Origin: Symbiodinium natans
Taxonomy: Eukaryota; Sar; Dinophyceae; Suessiales; Symbiodiniaceae
Length of the DNA: 64,000 bases
Assembly: GCA_905221605.1 (NCBI GenBank)
Contig: CAJNDS010000576.1
Coordinates: forward strand, 47,185 to 111,184
Direction of reading: 5' to 3'
Of the stretch, positions 1-11,028 are shown one piece after another. The number at the start of each line of letters is the position of its first letter. Within the stretch, counting starts at the first letter, position 1. The position numbers and the translations under genes are program-made. The notes under the pieces were generated by a model. The model searched no databases and was not told where the DNA came from. It worked only from the letters and a program-made list of their open reading frames with translations.

Positions 1-246
1 GGAGTGCTCGCCGTCCAAGCAGCCTAGGTTTGTCCGGGCCCTGCCTTAAGCTTTTGACACATATTAGACATATTGGGATCAATGTTTGTGGATCGGAAGC
101 ACGGAGAACAGCTAACCCCGGCCTGGATCTTGACCCTCGTTGTGAGGTTCAGTTGTCTCGCACTCTAAACTTTTAAGAGCAGAGGTGTGCAATCCACATG
201 AAATCACTTGCGAAAAGCGTACTTTATTTGGCATCCACACACATGC

Positions 247-510
247 CTAGCCAGAGCAGCAGACTTTGGTCTTGTTGTCGCCGGGCATGGCCAGCCAATG
301 CTTGTTGTCCTGAGCTGCATTTTGCTGGCCGTGTCTTGGCAGATTCACTTGGCTCCGCACCACCTCGGGCCGTTTGAGCAATGATGCAAACAATTAGAAC
401 CATTAGAACCGCATCAGAATCACCCAAGGCACATGGCCCATCAGCAGGCTGTCCCAGCCCTTCGCATCACTGGCGACGGGGCGGAAGCAAACGGCAACAG
501 TGAAGTTCTC
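247..510 (-). CDS. two 3'-terminal exons of an unrecognised gene
   Basis: Exon 510-433 (26 codons, starting ENFTVAVCFRPVASD) joins in phase 0 to exon 363-247 (38 codons plus TAG, ending KTKVCCSG). The 69-base intron 432-364 begins GT and ends AG, and both acceptors follow the AG|G pattern. Third codon positions are GC-rich in both exons and the stop is in frame. The CCSG end recalls prenylated small-GTPase tails, but no GTPase motif was found, so that is only a thought. Upstream exons beyond 510 were not resolved. Confidence 0.5.
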
Positions 511-801
511 CTGCAAAGGCATCGGGGCAAGTCGGCTTCAGCTTGAGGTTGATGCTACACTGTAGTGCGTGGAGTTGTTACGTACGGTCTTCTCCACATC
601 GTGAAACCGCTGTGAGTGGGGAGTATGTGTGTTTGTGTGTGTGTGGTGACATCAGCTGCCTTCGGCATTACTGATTACTTTTGTGGGCTGCCATCTCGCG
701 CGTGACTGCTGCCTCTGGCTTAAATGTCCCCAAGCAAAAGGGTAGACTTACCGGTTTTCATTGCTCCCTGTCTGAGGACTGCAGGCGATAAGCATCTATA
801 A

Positions 802-1055
802 GTCAAAAAGGCCCTTCCGCTGGACAGCCAGGAAGCACAACTCAACGAAAAACGAACTTCCAGCAGAACAACATCCTGGAAGCATCACGCAGCCAGGCTC
901 GCCAAGAGATGCGAGAGTTCGCTACTCACGGAGGCGAGGCTAATGAGATTGTGGCAAATCGGATGGATTGTGTCGTCATGGAACTTTGGCAACAGCTAGA
1001 GGAGACCTAGGCAGCAATCGAGGACAGTGATCTTGAAACTTGGCCGGCTCCATCA
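802..1055 (+). pseudogene. frameshifted coding fragment
   Basis: One plus frame reads KKALPLDSQEAQLNEK from 805. A one-base shift near 850 moves the coding signal to another frame reading NFQQNNILEASRSQARQ and onward to a TAG at 1008-1010. Beyond the stop the same frame still looks coding (AAIEDSDLETWPAPSS). The composition is charged and helical, with no introns visible. An intron cannot explain the shift because too few bases separate the two frames. A decayed retrocopy is the simplest reading; the parent family is not recognised. Confidence 0.35.
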
Positions 1056-1405
1056 TCAGTAGGTGTGTCCAACGCCATCGCATGTCGTACAGGAATCATC
1101 AAACACTCAGCGTCGCCAGCATGCAGTACGTCTGAAGTCAGTTATTCTCGCTTTCTGAGGACGAAGTGCAAGGTCAAGACCCGCGTTGCAAGGTGCATGA
1201 CGATGCACAGAAGTTGCGTCCCTGGGCCTGGTTTGGGATGTTGAGGGGTGTGCTGAGGGTGTTTGAAGTCCGCTTAGTGTTCTTTGGGTCACCCCCTTTT
1301 GGTCTCTTTTGTTGGCATAGGCATGCATAGGCAGCCGAACGAGTCATGACCAGTTTGACTGCAGCCTGACTTGGCAACAAGACATTGATTTTGCATCAAG
1401 GCCTT

Positions 1406-1488
1406 CTAACAGTGGCTGTAGCAGTTGCTGCCCGCCTTCAGCTCCAGGAGCCCTGCCGGATCTTCGATCACCCGGAGCCGACCCTTTC
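1406..1488 (-). CDS. candidate terminal exon
   Basis: After CCCAG the minus strand reads KGRLRVIEDPAGLLELKAG and ends in TAG at 1406 with GC-rich third positions. The family is unknown and neighbouring exons are unresolved. The plus strand over the same bases is also open, so the strand rests mainly on the AG|G acceptor and on the general orientation of the window. Confidence 0.35.
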
Positions 1489-1788
1489 CTGGGCCGCCAA
1501 GCCTCTCAGCCGACGTTTGGAAACCCCCATAAACGCTCGCATGATGGCTTTGGACAGGATTCATGTCAATGTGGGTGTTGAAAGAACGACATTCTTTGGA
1601 ACAACTTCTGCACAGCACCAGCAAGACCGGAGGACCAGTGGACCAGTGGACCACGGGACGAGAAGACCGGGTAGCCAAAACAAGAGCAGACAAGGGGCCC
1701 AGCAGGCCAGGACATGACATGTCCACCAAAGGAAAAGCATCGCAAAAGAGACCCTTCAGTGTTGACTGATAGACGCGCCGCGCTGCAG

Positions 1789-1921
1789 CGAGCGAGAGAG
1801 GAAGAGAGGGAGCGAGAGAGAGAGAGAGAGAGAGGGAGAGAGCGCGAGAGAGGGAGCGAGAAGAGCGAGCGAGAAAAAGTGAGAGAACGAGCGAGAAAAA
1901 GAGAGGGAGAAGAAAAGGCGA
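1789..1921. repeat. GA-rich purine tract
   Basis: About 130 bases of imperfect (GA)n with GAGC and AAAG interruptions. It keeps several frames open on both strands (RE-rich and SL-rich readings), so the 220-codon minus frame crossing it is largely an artefact of composition. Confidence 0.9.
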
Positions 1922-2148
1922 GGACCCACACCATGCCTTCTTTTTGCAAAGCTGTGGAAGCCTTGCCTCCAAAAGGGCACTCCGTTTTCCGTCGACGGTG
2001 TCGGACCACTTGTCTTCAGCCCTTCTGGCAGCGCGCCATCTGGGGAAGCTCTGTAGGTTCATGTGCATGCAGTTCTACGTAATGGAGGCCTGCAACTGAG
2101 GTGCCAGGACGATCATTGATTAGGCTCAAGGTCTGTAATCAGGGGTTT

Positions 2149-2296
2149 TTACTGAGCCAGGACCAGGGTGAGGACACGGGGCATCCCCTCAATGCCTGGG
2201 CGCAGCACGACCTTCGCACCCTCGGGCCAGGGCAGTGTCGGCGTCGATGCGCCAGCAGATGCACCGGAGCCCATGGGAGCGAAACTAGATGCGATC
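2149..2296 (-). CDS. candidate terminal exon
   Basis: After GAAG the minus strand stays open for 48 codons to a TAA at 2149. The residues begin IASSFAPMGSGASAGAST and end GMPRVLTLVLAQ. Almost every codon ends in G or C. There is a Gly/Ala/Ser-rich linker followed by a hydrophobic end. No family is recognised. Upstream exons may lie among the coding-like blocks at 2.7-4.4 kb. Confidence 0.45.
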
Positions 2297-2699
2297 CTTC
2301 AATGCTGAAGGCATCTCTGACTTTGTAGCCTGGGCTAGCTGTGCTTTACATGTCGTCTGTTAATCCAACATCCCTGAAGTTTCAGATATTGTCTTGCTGG
2401 AAGATGAACTCTTGGGACCAGAGTCAGAGCCTTGCAGTCTGAAGAAACCCCCAATCCTCGTGAAGGAAGAAGTATGGAGCCAGGGCATAATTTCAAATTT
2501 CACAACTTTGGGCGAAAGACATGCGTGAATCCGGAGAACAGCTGGAGCAGCCGCAACGTCTGCAACGCTCTTTTGCACATACCTCTTGAAAGATGTTACA
2601 TCAACCCAACACCATTCTGACAGAAAGATTAGCCAATAACGGTGAGCATAATACTGTCAGGGCTCGCTGGGGCTGCTCGGCGAAAAGTAAGTGACAGTG

Positions 2700-4454
2700 G
2701 CCTGCCATGCACTGAGACAAAGTTTTGGCCCCATGAACTGCAACTTCAACCTACAAAAAGGCGAGTTCCCTGAACACGGAACCCAAGAAGGCAAGCCGAC
2801 GATTTCATCAACAGAAGAACGATGACGTCGACTGGAACATCCACACCCCTTTCTTGACGGCAGCAAGCAGCACAGCTGTGACCGTCGAAAGTTCCTATGC
2901 CTGTATCACCTGCGATAGCTTTACACATGTGTGCACATCAGGCCTCCGCGACTTCATGGCCACGCGAAAGCTGTCCTTCATGCAAACGCCAGGCGAGAAG
3001 CTGCACAAATATAAAAGGTCAAGAAGTGCTAACATGCTGCAGCATAGCCAGTGCTGCTGGACAGGAATGTTCGCCTACAGCAAACGGAAACAGCCAAGTG
3101 TCCTTTATCACCGAAACTGAAGAGTCTTAGCATTCGAGTTCTCCACCCTGTTTCGGTCCTGAGACATTGTGCTTGTTGCCTCTCCTTGCACCTGCTTTCA
3201 GAATTTCAAGCCCATACATGGACAAAGGTGGTGCGCAACAGATATTCCGTAAACTCTCAGCAATCCGGTGAATCAGCACCCAAAACCCGCAGCGCAACAC
3301 CTCCAAAGCCATCCCAAGCAGGCCTCCAAGAGTTCATAGCCTTCGAGAACCCCTCGGAGCTCTGACTCAGGCTTGGGGTAAAGTAAAGTGCTTTGACATT
3401 GCATGTGGCTTTGGGGCACTTGTGCAAGGAAAAGCTTTTTAAATTGAGTTTGGCCTGACAGTCTGGAGAGCTCAGCAAGTGGCCCTGAGCGGCTGCCCAG
3501 CCATCCGCATCCACCTCTCCAGGGCAGAAAGGTCGGCGTCCACGGTGTTCGCGCGTCAACGCTGCGGTTGTTACGGCTGCATAGCTATGGTCCGGCGCAA
3601 CCCCACGTAGCCTTCTTCACCAGGACTGTGGGTGCAGGCGGAATCTGGCCTCAGAATGGGACTTCACGGTGGAGTTTCTTGTTGCGCCTTTTGCTGTGGA
3701 TCCCCCTTTTTTGGTGGGATGGTGGTGGGCTCTCTATGTTTCGATAGGGAAATGTGTATTTTCTCTATAGTTCAATCGGAAAGCCTCTAGTTTCTCGATT
3801 TTCCTTAGGATATCAAATCTCTAATTGTTGTGTTTGAACAGGAAAATCTCAATTTTCTCGATATGTTTGTAGGAAAACCTTTGTTGCGTTTATATTCTCC
3901 TAGGGAAACCTTTACGGTCTTCACAGAATCAGATAGTCGCTCTTTTCTCAATTTTTCAGTAGGGGAACACCTGTGTCTTGTCTTTGTTTTTGCCTGGGAA
4001 AAACTATATTTTCTATGTGTATATATATACATGTGTGTGTGTGTATTTTCATATTTTTGTAGGGAAACCTGTATGATGAGATTTGGGGCTTACAGCTTCC
4101 GACGTGCACAAACCTCTTCTTCGGTGCTGATGTTGTGCAGCTTTGCTGCAAGTGGGGCTGATCGACCGACCCATCGCAGATGGCGGGTCAGAAAACTCAG
4201 TAAAGGGTCGAATTCATGTTGAGGCCTGCAGGCTTTAAGAGCCGGATGTTTGCGCACAGGCTTTTTGAGAAGCCGCCCAAAACCCCCAGCAACATCTCTT
4301 CATTTTCCCACGTTACGCTTATTCCCGCCAGGTGGCTCACGCTGAAGCCCAAGCCGCCCTCAGAGACCATCGCTGTGAACACGTCCGTCGAGGACAAGCT
4401 CGCAGCTTGCGGTGCGCCTTTTTTGAATAAGTCACGTTGATATTGTGAGACCAA
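2700..4454. other. several coding-like blocks, strand undecided
   Basis: Open, GC3-rich blocks occur at 2737-3017 plus (ending TPGEKLHKYK before AG|GT), 3543-3472 minus (VDADLSALERWMRMAGQPLR), about 3372-3310 minus (ELRGVLEGYELLEACLGWLW) and 4411-4197. The last block is open on both strands: plus has PKPPSETIAVNTSVEDKL between AG|G and G|GT, minus has STDVFTAMVSEGGLGFSVSH. None matches a family I know. They could be exons of the gene ending at 2149. Confidence 0.25.
3700..4075 (+). repeat. degenerate T-rich tandem array, TAGGGAAACCT motif
   Basis: An AT-rich island in which variants of TTTNNTAGGGAAACCT recur roughly every 35-65 bases (near 3745, 3805, 3870, 3900, 3960, 4060). The same core appears in reverse orientation near 40330-40400. 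A (TA)n/(TG)n microsatellite at 4016-4048 lies inside it. Composition differs sharply from the flanks. Confidence 0.6.
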
Positions 4455-4852
4455 CAGTTTTGCAATGTTTTTGTTGCAAGCAAGTTCGCCCTGGAGAGCA
4501 CCCCCTGCATCCTCTTGCGTAAACGCAAATGTTCTAAGAAACGCACTGTGCCAACTGATGCTGGGCCGAAGGCTCTCTGACTTGGCAGCCGGTGGGTCCT
4601 GGAATCAAGAACAAGCCTGCATAAACCCTGCACAGGCCAGCATTGTCTTGTGTCTGTAGAGTGGCCATCAACAAGCCTCCAGTCTCCAGTGTTAACGATT
4701 TGGATTCACAGCACATGTGTCAGCCTTGGAAGCCTCGGCCATGTGCATAAGTTAAGGGATCATAGGAGGGGACCCCGAAAACCTGACCTTAAGCTGTGTA
4801 CTTGAAGTCCCTCATAAACCGCTAAGAAGCCCCAAGATGTTCCCTTTTTCCC

Positions 4853-4995
4853 CTAAAGCAAGAGCCCACACGGCCCACCAAGCCGTGTGGTCTCTCCTCC
4901 ACTTGAGGCCTCCATGGCGCTCAGGGCCAGAAGGTTCAGTAGGAACAGAATGGAAAGCCGGGCAAGAAGCCATCTTTGGACACCAGGGCAGTTGC
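4853..4995 (-). CDS. candidate terminal exon, leucine-rich
   Basis: The minus frame reads QRWLLARLSILFLLNLLALS then a Ser/Gly-rich tail to a TAG at 4853. The stretch of about 17 hydrophobic residues could be a membrane segment. Codons are GC-ending. The acceptor and upstream exons were not identified. Confidence 0.35.
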
Positions 4996-5807
4996 GAGTT
5001 GTTTGGGCTATGTGTAGCTGCCCATGTATGCGAATTCGAATGCCTCCTCGTTCCTGCTGACAGTCTCAATGCTTGATCTTCTTCTCTGCAATGCCCCCCA
5101 CCCCGCCCCCCCCTTCCCGAAAGTGTAGAGGGCTGGCCAAATTCTTCGCGGTGAGTGATGGGCATCCTGAAACGTGCTTCACCAGCACTCTGAGACCCTG
5201 AGTTGGGTGAGTTCCCAAGAGATTTCCCGGCGCAGCAGCGACACAGCACCCGGCAAGCATCCGGCCACACACAGCCACCTTGAGAACCTGTTGGTGGGAT
5301 GAGCAGGCTCGTCACAGCCATCTGGAGGCAATGAAGCCATCAAGTGGGCAGAAGCGATCCGCTGAATTCCTAGTATGAACAAGTGAACTTCCAGTCTGCG
5401 GACCTCTGCAGGTGGCCGCAGCGAGAGCTTGAGCGGCCGCTCCTGCATCGGACCGCTTCTGGGCATTCTTGGGCATTCTTGGGCTCTTGGACATGTGGGC
5501 ACATGAGGCCAAAACCCCAGGCCAGGCACTATAGCTACTATGTGGCATGATCACGGTGTGCAAATTCCCTTCTCAAGTTTGTCAGCGCGCTTGGCGTGGA
5601 CCCTCACACATGCCCAGTGCAAAGCTGGGAGTTCAAGCACTTTCAGCCAGTGGCCCGACTCCAGCGGCAGCAGGCTCATATCGAAAAACAGTCAGCAACG
5701 GGGTCTTCTTGGCATCTGCTCTGAAATCAGATGTGGCCGGCGAAGACGAACTTTGCATTGGTGTCTACACTTTTTGGTCCAGGTACACTGCTAAGTTTTG
5801 CTGCACC

Positions 5808-6002
5808 CTATCTGTTTCGAGGCACTGGTTGTTCTTCAACATGGGGTGGAGGCGGTGGAGATTCACAGAAATGAAAACTCTTTGCGAACTCCAACAACTC
5901 CACAAAAGCCAAGAGGAAGCAACTCTGTGCCTTCAACTTCTGCTTGATGTCTGCTTCCTCAGCTACAATGCTTGCAAACTCGCAACGCCGATGGGGGAAT
6001 AA
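5808..6002 (-). CDS. terminal exon, unrecognised helical protein
   Basis: After CCTAG at 6003 the minus strand is open for exactly 64 codons to a TAG at 5808. It starts LFPHRRCEFASIVAEEADIK, continues QKLKAQSCFLLAFVELLEFA, and ends in a proline-rich tail (SPPPPPHVEEQPVPRNR). It is strongly amphipathic with an acidic/basic heptad-like start. The frame has no internal stop and low-complexity sequence is limited to the proline run. The family is not recognised. Confidence 0.5.
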   Translation of the reverse strand, partial: LFPHRRCEFASIVAEEADIKQKLKAQSCFLLAFVELLEFAKSFHFCESPPPPPHVEEQPVPRNR

Positions 6003-7040
6003 CTAGGTGTCACGGCACGGTGAGCTAAACCGCGCTACAATTATGATATAACGCGTTTTTCGAGTGCAGTCCAAGTGTAGGAGTGTACATTCCCATACCG
6101 TAGCGGATGAAGTAAAATACCTAGGTGAGTGTTTAGGCACCACTTCCAATCGTTCTAACTAAACACTTACGCTGCAGAATTTCTCAGGATGTTGCATCAT
6201 CGTATCTCTCCGCCCGCTTACACCACTCGGCCCTCCCCTTTCCTGGAAACTTCAGGCTTGCCGTTCTATAGGTCAATGGAAAGTGCCAACCTCACACCCG
6301 AGCAGTTGGTTCCCAATGCACGTGGAATTTTTAAGAGAAAGGCCTCCTTTTACCATCGAGTCCTCTCCCCCACAGATGCCCCATGTTTCAGATTGATGAA
6401 TACCTAGCATTGGAATTTGAACCCATCTTTTCTCAAGTACATGCCTACCGATGCACCTTGGCAAATCGCCCGAGTCGCCTCCGCACCCAAGCTCAGAATC
6501 AACACACGCTCACTGCTAAACAACGACCTGGCCACATTGACATGGGTCGGACTCTGCCAAACACGGTATAGGCAGTGTCAAATAAACAAGCTACCGCATC
6601 TTTACTAGAACCTAGAAGGATTTAGCAGGCCCCTGCTATCTCAGTCCGACGTTGGGGTGGGCTTTTCACAAAGAATGTTGTGCAGCAGGCAAGACGCCAC
6701 CATGCCATGGCAGGGGCCACCGTTGATGGTGACAAGGACGAATCCTTATGAGGGCTGCTTGTGCAGCAGGTTGTCAGTTCCAATGCGTGGACAAAGGATA
6801 GCCAAACCCGGCATGAAGACCTTTGTGCATCTTCATTTGCAAAAACTTCGGAACTTCCAATCCAACTGTCCTCATCTGTGAGAAGAACGGGGAACGCCGC
6901 GAACGCCCGCGGGGGTACACGAAACGAGTTGTAGCACGTCGCCGCAGCCGCTAGAACATTGCATGTAAGACCCCCACAAACTGTGCCTGAATAGATTGGC
7001 TGCACGTGCATAACACCTTTTGCTTGGCCTCGCTCCTAGC

Positions 7041-7144
7041 CTGCACCCGGAAACCCACCGTTGCAGGAGTAGTGGCCAGGCGCAACATGGTGCCTGAGCT
7101 GTGGGTTTGGAGCTTTTCAAGAGCTACTACTTCGGATGGTCTGC
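7041..7144 (-). CDS. candidate internal exon
   Basis: 104 bases bounded by CTTCAG|GC and GTGCAG|GC, the pattern seen in the proven kinase introns. It reads RPSEVVALEKLQTHSSGTML and ends TVGFRVQ. The plus strand is also open here, so the strand is not certain. Family unknown. Confidence 0.35.
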
Positions 7145-9338
7145 CTGAAGTGCGACAAGTGTACTCTGGAACGCACAGGCAGCCACACAGAGCTGGTGTA
7201 AACATCATGCTTTTTCACCCGCTTTGTGCAGATGCGCGTTGCAGACATCGGTGGCGTCCAGCTTCACCCCCCTGAACTACAACAATAAGTTCAGCCCTTC
7301 CAGACTCGAAACAGATGACGCCTGAGACGCACTGCTCCTCCCGATCCGATATCCAAATACAAGGTGCTGCTCTGCCAGTGAGCCTTGGTTGCCGAAGTCG
7401 TTCCCGATATCATCAACCGAGTTGTGCTAAGTCCACAACTGCTTCCAAAAAAACATGTAAAGACACGGAGCACAGAGCATGACAAAAGCATGACAACCAA
7501 AGGGGCCTGCTTGAACCTTGGAGACCTTGGTCTCCTTCGCTGTGACATCCTCGGCACTGACTCTGAAGGCTCCGGAAATTGCCGAAATTTGCCGAAATTG
7601 GTTTTTTTGGAGTTTGGGGGTTGCACGTCCTTTGAAGGTCGGTGGTACGGGATGCACTCTTCTCTACAAGGTTGTGCAAGATTTCGCTCTCTTGGCATGT
7701 CTTCCCAAAGAATCAAATCGAAGCCGCCACCATCCAGGATCTACCCATATACGGCTCCGAACGTTCTTGGCTCCGGTAGCCCAAGGCACAAAGCCGCAGC
7801 CCAATTTCTGATCAGCCTCCCTTAGCTGCCCACTTTTCGAACACCGAGGCAGACCAACTCGGAGACCAAGGGGAACTCGGGGGGAGAACTGTTCTGAAGC
7901 TCAAAGGGCCCGGCTGAGTCTGTGGCGCTGTACTGACAATTCCTCCTTTCTTTGCCATATTAGGGGCCGACTTGGACGATGCTTTTTGTGCTCGGTTGTT
8001 GGTTGACAGTTGCAACAGCCTTGGCACGAAGCAGCGAATCACGTCACGACAGCACTGGCCTCTGCGACCTCTGCATGCGTGATCTTTGCCGCAGGGCGTG
8101 GAGCAATGGTGATTGTGGTAGCAAACCTCCCTAGTCAAAACCCTGCATTTAGCATGTTCTTGCTGATGTCATGGGATGCCGACGGAGCACAAGTGAAGCT
8201 GGATGGCAGCCATTATGCAGGCAGCTGAGCTGTCGAGCTTCTAGCCACGCTGTATCAGTTGCTGGCTGCTCTTTGATGGCTGATGTCGTGTTGATTGCTT
8301 ATGTGTGTGGGTGGGCGCGTGTGAAGTGTGTGTGCATATATATATATATATATACATATATATCTATATCTATATTGTTATTTTTATATGTGTGTGTATA
8401 CTTGAACTAAACTTCCGTTAGAGCCCTTGAAGTGGATCATGGCTGGGGCCGGCCATTCCCTGAAAAGACCTTGAGTGACTTGAAAGCATTGACAGGATTT
8501 TTGCCTGCAAAGCAAGCACACTTCCCCTCCAACTGGAGCCCTTGTTCCGGCTGTGGTTAGGACCAAAGGGGTAGAATGACTTGCAACACCTCACTTCCGA
8601 GATGTTCAGAAGCTGAGACAGTCATCTCCATGTGCTTGCGTGGCTCACAGCGACTTGGCTACATGCACACGGTTGATGGATCGATGGAACCCCCCCTCGG
8701 AAGCAAACACTCTCTCAGGCACTCGTCTCCGAAGTGACACGTGAGGCTTTTCGCGAGCATGAGGCGCCACTCCCTGCTACTCTTCACACAGCCTTCCCAT
8801 CTGCTTCGGGCAGGTCTGCTGCACGTGCGAATCGCAGGCGGATCTCCAAGGCCTGCCATCGACTCCCCGCCCCCGGCAACAGTGGCTCACTGACTCGTGA
8901 AGCACACACTGGTGACCCTTCACTGTCCCAAGCGTCATGAAGCCTCTTCAAAGGCATTCATGCTTTTCGTTCATTGGAGTCCTCGCCTTAGAGTCTAAGC
9001 TGGGCTCCAGAAGGCAAATCTTGCCTTCTGGTCTCAGCATGCCAAACGATTGGCTGCCTCTTCGAGGTCTGTCCGAGGCTAGGGGGAGATAGGCATGCAA
9101 CAATGCAAACGTCATGCAATCTCGGATGTTTGGATTTACAAACAAGCCATTGGGGGACAGGGATAACCTATCCAGTGAGACACTCCGCCTACGGCGGGAA
9201 ATGCGTAGGGCTGCAGGGCCACCTCTCCTCAACATCCTCAACATCCTCAACACGATATTAACCGTGATTGACTCCCACACGTGATCGGTGTGTGCCGTCT
9301 GCAGGGGCCAAAAGATGGTGAGGGCCAGGCTTGACTAG
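7145..9338. other. no gene resolved
   Basis: Several open frames occur: plus 7385-7825, 146 codons with NLGDLGLLRCDIL, and minus 9280-8948, 110 codons with a repeat-derived start. None has both convincing splice signals and a recognisable domain. A CATCCTCAA triplet repeat lies at 9224-9252. Confidence 0.4.
8335..8400. repeat. TA/TATC microsatellite
   Basis: (TA)n grading into TATATC units and then (TG)n, about 66 bases. Confidence 0.95.
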
Positions 9339-9524
9339 CCTAAAGCGGACTTTGTCATACTGCCCAATGCCCCCGCGGCCCCACGCAGTTCAAATTTGCG
9401 CCCTTCTCTTGGTTCGGAGCTGCTGCTTGAGGCCGTAAAGCAATGCAGGTTGCTTGCTTTGTATTCTTCGGGCTTGCTGCAGAGTCTAACAGTCCAACTG
9501 TACAAGTTCCTTGCACAGCAGTAG
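9339..9524 (+). CDS. candidate plus-strand terminal exon
   Basis: Immediately after GACTAG the plus strand is open for 61 codons to a TAG at 9522-9524. It contains DFVILPNAPAAPRSSNL and a leucine-rich helix GSELLLEAVKQCRLLALYSS. The minus strand over the same bases is open as well (ending GALGSMTKSALG), so this is a strand-ambiguous call. Confidence 0.3.
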   Translation, partial: PKADFVILPNAPAAPRSSNLRPSLGSELLLEAVKQCRLLALYSSGLLQSLTVQLYKFLAQQ

Positions 9525-11028
9525 CACTGACATGCATTGATCACTGCTGGAGCGGGAAGCTTCGAAATGCTTCGAGAGGCTTCGAATTCCAATGCCAACG
9601 GAGAGGATGTGGCATCTAGGCAGTCGCTGAGGCTAAGCAAGCCTGGCCTCGACACTTCCTACGGTGCACATTGGTGCACTTAGTTGCTGTACAAATGAAG
9701 GAAGTAGTGTGCTACTGAGATGCTGGGAGCAGGAGTGGTTTGCTAGAAGAAGTCCGGCCAATCCCTCTTCATCTCCACACTGGCGGCCAACAAAGGCCAA
9801 GTTTTGCTCAGCTTGCTCAAACCCTAGCATTCGTCACTCACGTATCCAGGCAAAGTCTGCGGAAAGTACCCTGGTCCTTGGTTCACGAGATCCTAAAAAT
9901 CCCCACTAACTCACTTATAGAGATTGGACCCCCCAGCAAACACCCAGCAAGCATAACCGCACCATGTCACTATGGACACTCCGAGCTCTGACGTCCACGC
10001 AAGTGAGCCGAGGCTCCTTGAGAGCTTTTGCCGCTTCTGCCACTTCTGCCGCTGCGCTGTGAGGCGCTTTCCTGTGCTCCAAGTGTTCAATGTCTTGTTA
10101 CCGAGCCACAAAGACACGGCAAAGTCAAGCAACTGAATCAACCTCCACAGTTCTGGAACTTAAGAAAAAGCCAAAGAAGTCATCACCCTAAATCTGCCTC
10201 CTCGGCATCTGCTTCGTCCTCCTTTGGCCTGGCCCACTGCGATCGGCCACTGTTGCGGTGCCAATAGTACCTGTTGGCTCCGAGAGCCGGGTCTCAAAAT
10301 CTATCGCACATCAGTGCACCTTGACAATAATTAGATGCTTGGCTATAAATCTGAGATTCGGAGATGAAGCATACGCAAATCTGTATCTTGTACATCCCCG
10401 TGCCATAGCTTCAGGCAGAAGCAACGACTGCCAAAAAGACCTCCGCAACAAGCAGCAACCCTCCTCGAGCCTAAGCTCTTAACGGCTCGGAGGTTTCAAA
10501 GTGCCCCCCAGGGCACCAGGCCGACCAGTTAGAGTCAAAGTGTCGCTCCCATCCCACTGGAAGAAGGTCTTCCGCTTCTTCCTTGGGTGACCAGTCACGC
10601 GGTGCCGAAATCATTGGTTGAGGACCACTGAACATGCAAAATCGGCCTCGTCGATGCGCTCGCACTGAGGGCTGGCTTCCTGAACATCAACATGTGAATC
10701 TCGAAGAACCATCGCCTCTTTGATGGTTCGAGCAGTCTAATTGACGAGTGCTCATGCAAGTCTCAGTAGTTGCGTCTGCTTGGCGAGCGTGAGCTGCCTT
10801 CAGAGTGGCCCAACACAAGGCTATAAAAAGACTACAAACCTTCTCAACCGATTTCTCAAGCTCCTAACGGACTCCTCCCGGCCTCTTTCTTGTGGTTTGC
10901 CTCATCGGCGGCAAGCCTTCATGGTGGCCCGTGATTTCAGCTCGTGGATCAGCCATGATCAGCCTTCATCTACCACATGCTAACTCCACAGGACTAAGGT
11001 GAGCAATGCCTGCGAGTATGCACGCCGC
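9525..11028. other. no gene resolved; possible minus exons
   Basis: Minus-strand open blocks occur at 9830-9633 (GFEQAEQNLAFVGRQCGDEE), about 10040-9911 (SLGSLAWTSELGVSIVTW) and 10625-10471. The last contains LPVGWERHFDSNWSAW, faintly WW-domain-like but lacking the YY pair. They could belong to the tail of the upstream kinase gene or to another gene. Splice sites are not established. Confidence 0.25.

Noticed and set aside
1406-2068. 220-codon minus frame
   Set aside because: Most of it is the Ser/Leu reading of the GA tract at 1789-1921; only the end (1488-1406) has exon-like features.
2121-2132. TTAGGCTCAAGG, similar to the end of the dinoflagellate spliced leader
   Set aside because: Only about eight bases match; the CCGTAGCCATTTT part is absent.
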